A stretch of 64,000 nucleotides of DNA from Streptomyces beihaiensis. GTDB taxonomy: Bacteria > Actinomycetota > Actinomycetes > Streptomycetales > Streptomycetaceae. The stretch covers positions 1-64,000 of the forward strand of contig NZ_JAPHNL010000046.1 of the NCBI RefSeq assembly GCF_026274175.1. The letters run 5' to 3'. The position numbers and the translations under genes were made by a program. Positions 33,054 through 41,348 of this stretch are shown piece after piece. The first letter of the stretch is position 1; each line of letters starts with the position of its first letter. The notes under the pieces were generated by a model that searched no databases, had not been told where the DNA came from, and saw nothing but the letters and a program-made list of their open reading frames with translations.

Positions 33054-34333
33054 TGAGTACGGCCACGGTCCTCGACAAGAAGCCCGCGTCGCAGCCCGCA
33101 CCCGGCGGCCGCCGCAAGATGTCCCTCCCGATGGTCATGATCGTCGTAGCGGCGGTCCTGGCCCTCACCTCCGTCGTCCGCATGATCACCGGCGCCGACG
33201 GCATCACCAACGTCAGCCAGATGTCCACGGCGCTGCAACTCGCCGTGCCGATCGGCCTCGCGGGCCTGGGCGGCCTGTGGGCCGAGCGGTCCGGCGTCGT
33301 CAACATCGGCCTGGAGGGCATGCTGATCCTCGGCACCTGGTTCGGCGCGTGGGCCGGCTACCAGTGGGGGCCCTGGGTCGGTGTCCTCGCCGGCATCATC
33401 GGCGGCGCGATCGGCGGACTGCTCCACGCCGTCGTGACGGTCACCTTCAACGTCAACCACATCGTCTCCGGTGTGGCCATCAACATCCTGGCCCTCGGCG
33501 CCACCCGCTACCTCGCGAAGTTCGCCTTCGAGGGAGTCCAGGCCAACGGCGCGGTCGGCACCACGAAGCAGTCCCCGCCGGTCCACTCGCTCGGCCACAT
33601 CACGGTCCCCGGCCTGTCCGACTGGCTGACGACGCTCAACGAGAAACACTGGTTCCTGATCTCGGACATCGCGGGCCTGCTCGGCGGCCTGGTCACGGAC
33701 CTGTCGCCGCTGACGCTGATCGCGCTCGCACTGATCCCCTTCACCTGGTGGGTGCTGTGGCGCACGCCGTTCGGCCTGCGCCTGCGCTCGTGCGGCGAGA
33801 ACCCGATCGCGGCCGAGTCCCTCGGCGTCAACGTCATCAAGTACAAGTACCTGGCGGTCATCATCTCCGGCGGCCTGGCGGGCCTGGGCGGCGCGTTCCT
33901 CTCGATCGTCGCCAACCCGTTCTACCTGGAGGGCCAGACGGCGGGCCGCGGCTACATCGGCCTCGCCGCGATGATCTTCGGCAACTGGCTGCCGGGCGGC
34001 CTGGCCCTCGGCGCCGGCCTGTTCGGCTACACGGACTCCCTCAACCTGCGAGGCGGCACGGAGAACGTGCACGCGCTGCTTCTGCTGGTGGCCCTGCTCC
34101 TGGTGGCGGGCGCGGTCTGGACGCTGCTGAAGCGCAAGTACGTGGCGGGTGTCGTCTGCGTGGTGGCGGCCGCCGCAATGGCAGCCTGGTACCTGACGAC
34201 GAACGACGTGCCCACCCAGCTGGTCACGGCGACCCCGTACATCGCGACCCTGCTGGTCCTCTCCCTCTCGGCGCAGCGCCTGCGCATGCCGAGGGCGAAC
34301 GGCCAGCCGTACCGGAAGGGCCAGGGCAAGTGA
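33053..34333 (+). CDS. nucleoside ABC transporter permease (second)
   Basis: The 426-aa protein is the partner BPD-transp-2 (YufQ-like) permease. Conserved blocks include GGLWAERSGVVNIGLEGMLILGTWFGAW, NVNHIVSGVAINILALGATRYL, TPFGLRLRSCGENPIAAESLGVNV and GRGYIGLAAMIFGNWLPGG. The C-terminus carries extra helices after residue 330. It overlaps cdd by four bases. BMP, ATPase, two permeases and cytidine deaminase together form one import-and-salvage unit. Confidence 0.92.
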   Translation: MSTATVLDKKPASQPAPGGRRKMSLPMVMIVVAAVLALTSVVRMITGADGITNVSQMSTALQLAVPIGLAGLGGLWAERSGVVNIGLEGMLILGTWFGAWAGYQWGPWVGVLAGIIGGAIGGLLHAVVTVTFNVNHIVSGVAINILALGATRYLAKFAFEGVQANGAVGTTKQSPPVHSLGHITVPGLSDWLTTLNEKHWFLISDIAGLLGGLVTDLSPLTLIALALIPFTWWVLWRTPFGLRLRSCGENPIAAESLGVNVIKYKYLAVIISGGLAGLGGAFLSIVANPFYLEGQTAGRGYIGLAAMIFGNWLPGGLALGAGLFGYTDSLNLRGGTENVHALLLLVALLLVAGAVWTLLKRKYVAGVVCVVAAAAMAAWYLTTNDVPTQLVTATPYIATLLVLSLSAQRLRMPRANGQPYRKGQGK

Positions 34334-34728
34334 GTTCCGAGACCGGCGTCGACTGGGCGGCTCTGCGCGAGGCGGCCCGCGAGGCCATGACCCACGCGTA
34401 CGCCCGGTACTCCGGTTTCCCGGTCGGCGCGGCGGCGCGGGTGGACGACGGCCGTGTGGTGACGGGCTGCAACGTGGAGAACGCCTCGTACGGCATCGGG
34501 CTGTGCGCCGAGTGCGGCCTGGTCTCCCAGCTCCAGCTCACCGGCGGCGGCCGCCTCACGCACTTCACGTGCGTGGACGGCAAGGGCGACCTTTTGATGC
34601 CGTGCGGGCGCTGCCGTCAGCTGCTGTACGAGTTCGGCGGCCGGGAGCTGCTCCTCGAAACCCCGTCGGGCGTACACACGCTGGGCGAGATGCTGCCGGA
34701 GGCGTTCGGGCCGGAGAATCTGGTCTGA
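34330..34728 (+). CDS. cdd: cytidine deaminase
   Basis: The GTG at 34330 overlaps the permease stop (GTGA). The 132-aa enzyme hydrolyses (deoxy)cytidine to (deoxy)uridine and ammonia. Zinc-site and catalytic motifs are CNVENASYGIGLCAEC near residues 42-57 and PCGRCRQLLYEFGG near residues 91-104. This gives the Cys/Cys/Cys zinc ligation of the short tetrameric class plus the catalytic Glu of CAE. Deamination is the first step for imported cytidine before phosphorolysis. A stem-loop follows the gene. Confidence 0.95.
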   Translation: MSSETGVDWAALREAAREAMTHAYARYSGFPVGAAARVDDGRVVTGCNVENASYGIGLCAECGLVSQLQLTGGGRLTHFTCVDGKGDLLMPCGRCRQLLYEFGGRELLLETPSGVHTLGEMLPEAFGPENLV

Positions 34729-34741
34729 GGCGCCTGCGCGA

Positions 34742-34786
34742 GGCCAGGGCCGCTCTTCCCGTGGACCGGGAGGGGCGGCCCTGGCC
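34742..34786 (+). terminator. terminator after cdd
   Basis: A 12-bp perfect stem (GGCCAGGGCCGC and its complement), with an inner short stem, is followed by a T-containing tract. It closes the BMP-transporter-cdd transcript. Confidence 0.65.
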
Positions 34787-34832
34787 GTTGTCACACTCCC
34801 GCACCCGCCGGTGTCTTCATGCCGAACAGCCG

Positions 34833-35242
34833 ATGAGCGGTTGGACGGACGTCCCAGGCCAGGTGCCGCGCTGGCGCGAGGCCGACGTCTTCACACCGCT
34901 GGAGCGGTACGTGATGGAGTACGCCGAGGCGATGACGGACACGCCGCCGACCGTCACCGACGAGCTGCACGCGAGCCTGCTCGACCGGCTCGGCCCGGCG
35001 GCGATGGTCGAACTCACCGGGTACATCGCCTTCGTCAACTTCTCCACGCGCGGCAACGTCGCGAACGGCGTCACCTCCCAAGGCTTCTCCGCGTCGTGCG
35101 CGATCCCGCCGGCGGCGGTTGCCCCGGCGAACCGGCCACGGCGAGCCTGGCCGTCGAGAACGGCCGGATCACCCACGTCTACGTCATGCGCAACCCGGAG
35201 AAGCTGACCCGCATCGACGAGGCGGCACAGCTGGCGAGGTAG
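34833..35242 (+). pseudogene. fossil of a carboxymuconolactone decarboxylase-family gene fused to the tail of an ECF sigma factor gene
   Basis: From 34833 one frame gives WREADVFTPLERYVMEYAEAM and later VELTGYIAFVNFSTRGNVANG and TSQGFSASC. This is the C-terminal half of a carboxymuconolactone decarboxylase (alkylhydroperoxidase-like) protein without its catalytic N-terminal part. Around 35105 similarity moves to another frame, giving ATASLAVENGRITHVYVMRN then PEKLTRIDEAAQLAR and a TAG. That resembles the end of SnoaL-tailed ECF sigma factors. The two gene types are often neighbours in actinomycetes, so I infer a deletion that removed the middle of such a pair. Confidence 0.6.
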
Positions 35243-35308
35243 GGGACCGGGCGCCGCCGGCCCGGCGGTGCCCGGCGTCGGCGCTCGGCGCCCACTTCAC
35301 GCCAGACA

Positions 35309-35322
35309 TCTATGCGCGTAGA
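35309..35322. promoter_or_regulatory. nucleoside-regulon operator at deoA
   Basis: TCTATGCGCGTAGA is the palindrome TCTACGCGCGTAGA with a single change. TAGAGT at 35319-35324 overlaps its right arm as a candidate -10 box, about 45 bases before the deoA start. Confidence 0.8.
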
Positions 35323-35366
35323 GTCACCCGTGCTGAACTGTTGGGCTGGCTGCTGGAGGATTTGCC

Positions 35367-36644
35367 ATGGACGTCATCTCCGTCATCCGTACGAAGCGCG
35401 ACCGCGGTCGGCTGAGCGACGAGCAGATCGACTGGGTCATCGACGCGTACACGCGCGGCGAGGTCGCCGACGAGCAGATGTCGGCCCTGGCCATGGCGGT
35501 CTTCCTGAACGGGATGGACCGGGGCGAGATCGCCCGCTGGACCGCCGCGATGATCGACTCCGGTGAGCGGATGGACTTCTCCGTGCTGTCCCGGCCCACC
35601 GCCGACAAGCACTCCACCGGCGGCGTCGGCGACAAGATCACGCTGCCGCTCGCCCCGCTGGTCGCGGCGTGCGGCGCGGCCGTGCCGCAGCTGTCGGGGC
35701 GCGGGCTCGGGCACACCGGCGGCACGCTCGACAAGCTGGAGTCGATCCCCGGCTGGCGCGCGAACCTCACCAACGAGGAGATGGTGCGCACCCTGGAGGA
35801 TGTCGGCGCCGTCATCTGCGCGGCGGGCAGTGGGCTCGCCCCCGCCGACAAGAAGCTCTACGCGCTGCGCGATGTCACCGCGACCGTGGACTGCATCCCG
35901 CTCATCGCCTCGTCGATCATGTCGAAGAAGATCGCGGAGGGGACGGGCTCGCTCGTCCTGGATGTGAAGGTCGGTTCCGGCGCCTTCATGCGCGAACTGG
36001 AGCAGGCCCGCGAACTCGCCCGCACGATGGTCGGGCTCGGTGCCGACCACGGGCTGCCGACCGTCGCCCTGGTCACCGACATGAACACCCCGCTCGGCCT
36101 CACCGCCGGAAACGCCCTCGAAGTACGGGAGTCCGTCGAGGTGCTGGCGGGCGGCGGCCCGGCCGACGTCGTCGAGCTGACCCTCGCCCTCGCCCGCGAG
36201 ATGCTCGACGCCGCCGGACTCAAGGACGCCGACCCGGCCAAGGCCCTCATGGACGGTTCGGCCATGGACACGTGGCGGCGGATGATCGCCGCGCAGGGCG
36301 GCGACCCGGACGCGGTCCTGCCCACCGCCCGCGAGACCCACACCGTGACCGCCGCCGAGTCCGGTGTGCTCACCCGGCTCGACGCCATGGGTGTCGGGCT
36401 CGCCGCCTGGCGGCTCGGCGCGGGGCGCTCGCGCAAGGAGGACCCGGTGCAGGCGGCGGCCGGTGTCCAGCTGCATGCCAAGCCGGGCGACTCCGTCTTC
36501 GCGGGCCAGACCCTGATGACCCTGCACACGGACACGCCCGAGCGGTTCGCGTACGCCCTCGATGCCCTGGAGGGCGCGTACGACATCGCGCCCGCCGGGA
36601 CCGGCTTCGACGCCCGCCCGATCGTGCTGGAACGCATCGCCTGA
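35367..36644 (+). CDS. deoA: thymidine phosphorylase
   Basis: The 425-aa enzyme phosphorolyses thymidine and deoxyuridine to base plus deoxyribose-1-phosphate. Family signatures are DAYTRGEVADEQMSALAMAVFLNGM, RPTADKHSTGGVGDKITLPLAPLVAACGAAVPQLSGRGLGHTGGTLDKLESIPG, the KIAEGTGSLVLDVKVGSGAFM region, and a C-terminal lipoyl-like domain. The length is normal for actinobacterial DeoA. The ATG follows GGAGGA. The operator-bearing promoter upstream ties it to nucleoside availability. Its product is passed to a phosphopentomutase activity and DeoC, both probably encoded later in the window. Confidence 0.96.
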   Translation: MDVISVIRTKRDRGRLSDEQIDWVIDAYTRGEVADEQMSALAMAVFLNGMDRGEIARWTAAMIDSGERMDFSVLSRPTADKHSTGGVGDKITLPLAPLVAACGAAVPQLSGRGLGHTGGTLDKLESIPGWRANLTNEEMVRTLEDVGAVICAAGSGLAPADKKLYALRDVTATVDCIPLIASSIMSKKIAEGTGSLVLDVKVGSGAFMRELEQARELARTMVGLGADHGLPTVALVTDMNTPLGLTAGNALEVRESVEVLAGGGPADVVELTLALAREMLDAAGLKDADPAKALMDGSAMDTWRRMIAAQGGDPDAVLPTARETHTVTAAESGVLTRLDAMGVGLAAWRLGAGRSRKEDPVQAAAGVQLHAKPGDSVFAGQTLMTLHTDTPERFAYALDALEGAYDIAPAGTGFDARPIVLERIA

Positions 36645-36749
36645 CCTGGCCTGACCTGCGGTTTCCTCGTAAGGGTGAACGGGATCGGTGGACCTGTGCC
36701 GGTCCCGTTCGGCATGCTGGTATCGGTGACGACCGATTGGAGCACCGCC

Positions 36750-37340
36750 ATGAGCGCACTCGCCGTCGAGCCGGATCCCACCCAGGGGCCGGGCTGGGAC
36801 GAGGCCGTCCGCCTCTGGGAGGAGACGGACGGCCCCGAGGGCTGCAAGGTGGAGATCATCGAGGGGATCGTCACCTCGGCACCGCCGCCTTCCGAGAAGC
36901 ACAACGACGCCGCGGAGCTGGTGCAGCGCCTTCTCTACAGCGTGGTTTCGGACGAGTACGGGATCTACCGGACGCTCGGCCTGGTCGCCGCCGACGCGGC
37001 CGGGCTGTACATCCCCGACCTCTGCGTCGTCCCCAGGGCCGCCCTGCGGGAGGGGCGCCGGGTCCAGGCCGCCGAGGCCGAACTCGTCGTGGGGATCACC
37101 TCGGCGGGCAACGCCAACCACGACCGGATCCAGAAGGCCCACGGTTACGCGGTGGCGGGCGTGCCCCTCTACCTGCTCCTCGACCCGTGGCACTCGGGCC
37201 GCCCCACCGCGACGCTCTACGGTGAGCCGCACCACGGCACCTACCGTGTGCTGGACTCCGTCGAGTACGGCAAGCAGCTGACCCTCCCCGCGCCCTTCGA
37301 CGTCGTCCTCGACACCAACGTGCTGCCACTGAAGAGCTGA
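36750..37340 (+). CDS. Uma2-family (DUF820) putative restriction-endonuclease-fold protein
   Basis: I choose the ATG at 36750 behind GGAG, giving 196 aa. The PD-(D/E)XK-like Uma2 pattern is visible: KVEIIEGIVTSAPPPSEKHNDAAELVQRLL, GLYIPDLCVVP (acidic residue), and AELVVGITSAGNANHDRIQKAHGYAVAGVPLYLLLDP. The canonical 'E-[IL]-x-S' is partly altered (VGITSAGN). Such proteins are abundant in Streptomyces and cyanobacteria, and their role is unknown despite the nuclease fold. It stands alone after deoA. Confidence 0.82.
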   Translation: MSALAVEPDPTQGPGWDEAVRLWEETDGPEGCKVEIIEGIVTSAPPPSEKHNDAAELVQRLLYSVVSDEYGIYRTLGLVAADAAGLYIPDLCVVPRAALREGRRVQAAEAELVVGITSAGNANHDRIQKAHGYAVAGVPLYLLLDPWHSGRPTATLYGEPHHGTYRVLDSVEYGKQLTLPAPFDVVLDTNVLPLKS

Positions 37341-37365
37341 GCCGACCTGAGCCGCCCGATCCGCC

Positions 37366-38301
37366 TCACCCGAGCAGCGCCGCCACCGCCACGAGCACCG
37401 GCACCGACGCCATCGTCGACAGCAGGATCGACTCCCTCGCCAGGCGTTCGCCCACGCCATAACGGCTCGCGTACGTGAACAGGTTCTGCGCCGCCGGGAG
37501 CGACGAGGTCACCACCACGTCCAGGAGCGGCGCCCCGCGCAGGCCGAAGACGAGCGCCGCCAGGGCCCACGCCACCGTCGGCTGGCCCACCGCCTTCAAC
37601 GCCGTCGACAGCAGCACCGGCACCCGGTCCACGCCGCGTCCGCCCGGCCACGAACTGCCGCACAGCGAGATGCCGAACGCGATCAGGATCGTCGGGACCG
37701 ACATGTGCGCGATGAGCTCCACCGGGCCGAGGACGGGGGAGGGCACCGTCCATCCCGCCGCCGACACCGCCACACCGGAGAGCGCCCCGATCGCGATCGG
37801 GTTCCTGAACGGGGTGGCGAGGCGCCGCCCCCACGTCTGACGCTTCCCCGACGTACGCGACGCCTCCGACACATCGAGGATCGTCAGCGCCACCGGGACC
37901 ACGACGATCTGCTGGAAGAGCAGGACCGGCGCCACCAGCGAGGCGTCGCCCAGCACGTACACCGCGATCGGGATGCCCAGGTTCCCCGAGTTCACGTACG
38001 AGGAGCAGAGAGCGCCGATCGTGGTGCGGCTCAGGCCCCAGCCGCGCGCGGCCCCGACCGCGATGAAGATCCCGGCCATCGCCGCCGTGGACAGCGCCGT
38101 CACCAGCAGGCGCGACGACAGGATCACCGACAGGTCGGCCTTCGCCAGCGTCGTGAACAGCAGGGCCGGAGTGGCCACATGGAACGCGAGCCAGGTGAGC
38201 ACCTCCTGTCCGTGCTTGTCCAGCGAACCGAGCCGCCCGATGACGTAGCCGACCGCGATGACGACCGCGATCACCGCGAACCCGTTGAGTACCCCCTGCA
38301 C
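37366..38301 (-). CDS. AEC-family (auxin efflux carrier-like) transporter
   Basis: The GTG at 38301 (MQGVLNGFAVIAVVIAVGYVIGRLG) gives 311 aa with about ten hydrophobic helices. Conserved AEC features include TWLAFHVATPALLFTTLAKADL, SSYVNSGNLGIPIAVYVLGD and ALKAVGQPTVAWALA. Members move malonate, malate or other organic anions; the substrate is unknown. A TGACCG-n2-CGGTCA palindrome lies 22 bases upstream over a TTGACC -35-like sequence, suggesting repression by a TetR- or GntR-type regulator. The Uma2 gene converges on it from the other strand. Confidence 0.85.
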   Translation of the reverse strand: MQGVLNGFAVIAVVIAVGYVIGRLGSLDKHGQEVLTWLAFHVATPALLFTTLAKADLSVILSSRLLVTALSTAAMAGIFIAVGAARGWGLSRTTIGALCSSYVNSGNLGIPIAVYVLGDASLVAPVLLFQQIVVVPVALTILDVSEASRTSGKRQTWGRRLATPFRNPIAIGALSGVAVSAAGWTVPSPVLGPVELIAHMSVPTILIAFGISLCGSSWPGGRGVDRVPVLLSTALKAVGQPTVAWALAALVFGLRGAPLLDVVVTSSLPAAQNLFTYASRYGVGERLARESILLSTMASVPVLVAVAALLG

Positions 38302-38322
38302 GGAGCCAGCTTCGGGCCCGAC

Positions 38323-38336
38323 TGACCGGTCGGTCA
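38323..38336. promoter_or_regulatory. putative operator of the AEC transporter gene
   Basis: TGACCG-GT-CGGTCA is a 6+2+6 perfect inverted repeat overlapping a TTGACC -35-like element on the minus strand. It also lies upstream of the divergent STAS-domain gene. Confidence 0.5.
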
Positions 38337-38422
38337 ATCCTGATCGGGGCAACGTGATCGACGGCACGCCGATGCGGTTCGGTACGCCGATGAGTTCCGG
38401 CGCGGCGACCGGTCTCGTCTAC

Positions 38423-38803
38423 ATGGATGCCTCCCCGCACCCTCCCGTCGTGGTGATCGCCGGGCCCGTCCGCCCCGGCGACACGCCCGCGCTGTGCGAG
38501 CGCGTGCTCGCGGCCCGCCGCCAGGCCACCGGGGACGTGGTCTGTGACGTCTCCGGCGTGACCACCTGTGACCTCGCCACCGTCGACGCGCTCGCCCGCG
38601 TGCGACTCGCCGTCCTGCGGGCCGGGGGACGGCTGGCGCTGCGCGGGCCGACGCCCGGCCTCGCCGCGCTGCTCGAACTCACCGGACTAGCCGCCGAGTC
38701 GGGGGCCCGGCCCTCAGGCGTCCAGCCGGTCGGGGACGCCGAAGAGCGGGAACCAGCGCTTGGTGTCGAGGAAGCAGTGGAAACCGGCGATCCGCCCCCC
38801 TGA
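38423..38803 (+). CDS. STAS-domain protein
   Basis: The ATG at 38423 is preferred because the STAS-like core starts soon after (VVVIAGPVRPGDTPALCERVLAARRQATGDVVCDVSGVTTCDLATVDALARVRLAVLRAGGRLALRGPT). ATGs at 38372 and 38390 are possible. STAS proteins of this size often act as anti-anti-sigma factors that are phosphorylated on a Ser or Thr. Here the position corresponding to the phosphorylatable residue reads CDLATVDALARVR, with Thr in place of Ser. The 126-aa frame runs 90 bases into the convergent sigma-factor gene, so its last ~25 residues may be unconserved. Confidence 0.65.
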   Translation: MDASPHPPVVVIAGPVRPGDTPALCERVLAARRQATGDVVCDVSGVTTCDLATVDALARVRLAVLRAGGRLALRGPTPGLAALLELTGLAAESGARPSGVQPVGDAEEREPALGVEEAVETGDPPP

Positions 38804-39691
38804 CATCTCGATGACCTGGATCGCCCACGGCACGAACCCGCCGTGCTCCGGGTCCGGCTTGTACTGGGCGAACCCCGGCGTCCCGTTCGCCACCACCGGC
38901 AGCAGCCGCGAGCCCGCGCACGCCGCGCCGAGTGTCGTCATGAACCCCGTGATGTCCGGGGCGCCGCGCAGCCACAGGTCGAACGGCGGCATCGTCATGA
39001 CCGCGTCCTCGGCGAGCAGTTCGGTGAGAGCCTTCATGTCGTAACCCTCGAACGCCGCGACGTACCGCTCAAGGAGCTTTCGCTGTTCCTCGTCGAGCGG
39101 GTCGGCCGTCGCGGAATCGGCGGGCGGCGCCTCGGCCAGCGTCGCCCGCGCCCGCTGGAGCGCGCTGTTGACCGACGCCACCGTCGTGCCGAGCAGCTCC
39201 GCCACCTCGCTCGCCCGCCACGCGAGCACCTCGCGCAGGATCAGCACCGCACGCTGCTTCGGCGGCAGTCTCTGCAACGCCGCGACGAACGCGAGCCGCA
39301 CCGACTCCCGCGCCACCGCCGCCTCCGCCGGATCGTGCGTCGTCGGCACGGAGCGTGCGTCCGGCATCGGTTCCAGCCACACGTTGTCCGGGCGCGGGGT
39401 GAGCGCGGCCTGGGCGAGCGGCGCGGCGGCCGTCAGGTCCATCGGACGGGCCCGCTTGTTGCCCGCGGTCAGCTGGTCGAGGCAGACGTTCGTCGCGATG
39501 CGGTACAGCCACGAGCGCAGGCTCGCACGCCCCTCGAACTTCTCCAGGGCGCGCCACGCCCGCACCATGGTGTCCTGCACGGCGTCCTCCGCCTCGAACG
39601 CCGACCCCAGCATCCGGTAGCAGTACCCGGTCAGCTCGGTCCGGAACTTCTCCAGGTCGTCCGGCCTGACCTCTGTCGCTGTGTCACTCAT
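38714..39691 (-). CDS. ECF sigma factor with SnoaL-like C-terminal domain
   Basis: From MSDTATEVRPDDLEKF (ATG 39691) the protein is 325 aa. Sigma region 2 is at residues ~13-85 (FRTELTGYCYRMLGSAFEAEDAVQDTMVRAWRALEKFEGRASLRSWLYRIATNVCLDQL). Region 4 is near residues 135-190 (LQRLPPKQRAVLILREVLAWRASEVAELLGTTVASVNSALQRARATL). The C-terminal ~120 residues form a SnoaL-like domain (LERYVAAFEGYDMKALTELLAEDAVMTMPPF) typical of large ECF families that need no separate anti-sigma protein. The fossil at 35105-35242 carries a tail of the same type. An ATG at 39706 is an alternative start. Confidence 0.92.
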   Translation of the reverse strand: MSDTATEVRPDDLEKFRTELTGYCYRMLGSAFEAEDAVQDTMVRAWRALEKFEGRASLRSWLYRIATNVCLDQLTAGNKRARPMDLTAAAPLAQAALTPRPDNVWLEPMPDARSVPTTHDPAEAAVARESVRLAFVAALQRLPPKQRAVLILREVLAWRASEVAELLGTTVASVNSALQRARATLAEAPPADSATADPLDEEQRKLLERYVAAFEGYDMKALTELLAEDAVMTMPPFDLWLRGAPDITGFMTTLGAACAGSRLLPVVANGTPGFAQYKPDPEHGGFVPWAIQVIEMSGGRIAGFHCFLDTKRWFPLFGVPDRLDA

Positions 39692-39822
39692 GTCCAACGC
39701 CCCCATTGCCGCCGCACGTCTCTCCGCTGTGCCTCCCAGCACTCCGCAAGCTACCCCAGCCCACTGACAACGGCCCCCGGACCGGGGAGAACCCCAGGTC
39801 CGGGGGCCGCAATCACGATGTC

Positions 39823-39872
39823 GCCGCGAGCCGCGAGCCGCGAGCCGCGAGCCGCGAGCCGCGAGCCGCGAG
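39823..39872. repeat. heptamer tandem repeat (CCGCGAG)
   Basis: Seven consecutive copies lie between the sigma-factor gene and the end of the MFS gene, in non-coding DNA. Confidence 0.85.
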
Positions 39873-39885
39873 CCGTACGGACGTG

Positions 39886-41286
39886 TCAGCGCGCCGCCGC
39901 CAGCGCGCCGCCCTCCCGCGCCTGAGCCCCCGCCTGTGCCTGTGCCTGAGCCCGTGCCTGAGCCCGCGCCGCGTACGTGCCCCACACCGTCACCGCCACC
40001 ACACCGAGCACCGCGACGAAGCCGAGCCCCGCCGTCCCGGCCCAGCCGCCCGCGTGGAAGGCCGTCGCGCCCACCGCCGCGCCGAAGCTGGAGCCGATGT
40101 AGTACGCCGACTGGTACAGCGCCGACGCCTGCGCCCGCCCGTGCGTGGCCGTGCGGCTCACCGCCGACGAGGCCACCGCGTGACCGGCGAAGAAGCCCGC
40201 CGTGATCAGCACCAGACCGAGGAAGATCACCGGCAGGCGCGGCACCAGCGACAGCGCGAGCCCGCTCGTCGTGGTGCCCGCCGCCAGGTACAGCGCGCCG
40301 CGCCGCCCGAGCCGCCCCACGAGCCGCCCGGCCGCGGCCGACGAGACCGTACCGACCAGGTAGACCAGGAAGATCGAGCCGATGAGGCCCTGCGGCAGCG
40401 AGAACGGGGCGGCGGTCAGCCGGTAGCCGATCACCGTGTACACCGCGCCGAACACCGTCATGAACAGCGCGCCGATCCCGTACAGGCGGCGCAGCAGTGG
40501 GTTGGCCAGGTGGCCGCCGACCGTACGCGCGAGGGCGCGCGGGTGCAGCGACCGCGGCGCGCTGTGCTCCGTGGAGGACACCCCCGCGCCCCCGTGGCGC
40601 GACGCGGGCAGCAGCACGCGGAACGCCACCGCGCACACCACCGCGATCACCCCGATGGTGCCGACCGCCACCCGCCAGCCGAAGCCCTGAGCGATCCAGC
40701 CGCCGATGACCCGGCCGCTCATGCCGCCGATGGAGTTGCCGGCGACGAACAGGCCGATCGCCCCGACCAGCGCCTTCGGCCGTACTTCCTCGGCGAGATA
40801 CGCCATCGCCGACGCGGGCAGCCCCGCCAGCGCCGCGCCCTGCAGCGCCCGCAGCGCGATCAGCGTGCCGAGCGAGGGCGCGAAGGGTGCCAGCAGGCCG
40901 ACCGTCACCGCCACCGTCAGCGAGCCCGTCATCACCGTACGCCGCCCGAACCGTTCCGACAGGGCGCTCAGTGGGAGCACGCACAGCGCCAGGGCGCCGG
41001 TGGCCCCCGACACCGTCCAACTCGCCGCGCTCGCGCTCGCGTCGAACGTGTCCGAGATCAGGGGGAGCAGCGCCTGCGTGGAGTAGAGGAGCGCGAAGGT
41101 CGCGATACCGGCGAGGAAGAGCGCGAAGCTCATCCTGCGGTAGCCGGGCCCGCCGGGAGCCAGCCGGCCGTCGGTCGCGTCGGGGTCGGGGTCGGGGTCG
41201 GAGGCGGGGTCACAGGGAACGGGGGGCGCAGGGGCGGCGGCCGCGCGGATGCTGGTGGCGGCCGCCCCGCTACTGGCGGGAGACAT
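39886..41286 (-). CDS. MFS transporter (YnfM/arabinose-efflux-like)
   Basis: The 466-aa protein has a Pro/Asp-rich cytoplasmic N-terminus (about 50 residues with a DPDPDPD run). Twelve predicted helices follow, including the MFS motif-A-like LSALSERFGRRTVMTGSL between TM2 and TM3. The C-terminal tail consists of Ala-Gln/Ala-Arg dipeptide repeats. It is probably a drug or metabolite exporter; no substrate can be named. The LysR gene at 41349 diverges from it across a 62-base intergenic region and is probably its regulator. Confidence 0.88.
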   Translation of the reverse strand: MSPASSGAAATSIRAAAAPAPPVPCDPASDPDPDPDATDGRLAPGGPGYRRMSFALFLAGIATFALLYSTQALLPLISDTFDASASAASWTVSGATGALALCVLPLSALSERFGRRTVMTGSLTVAVTVGLLAPFAPSLGTLIALRALQGAALAGLPASAMAYLAEEVRPKALVGAIGLFVAGNSIGGMSGRVIGGWIAQGFGWRVAVGTIGVIAVVCAVAFRVLLPASRHGGAGVSSTEHSAPRSLHPRALARTVGGHLANPLLRRLYGIGALFMTVFGAVYTVIGYRLTAAPFSLPQGLIGSIFLVYLVGTVSSAAAGRLVGRLGRRGALYLAAGTTTSGLALSLVPRLPVIFLGLVLITAGFFAGHAVASSAVSRTATHGRAQASALYQSAYYIGSSFGAAVGATAFHAGGWAGTAGLGFVAVLGVVAVTVWGTYAARAQARAQAQAQAGAQAREGGALAAAR

Positions 41287-41348
41287 GGTTGGAAGGTAGA
41301 GCCGCCCTGTTCATGCGTCCAATGCATGGACTCGTCATAATCGTTCCC

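Noticed and set aside
35105-35242. An intact short gene for the sigma-factor-like tail
   Set aside because: The segment contains only the last ~40 residues of such proteins, without its own start signals, so it was recorded as part of a pseudogene.
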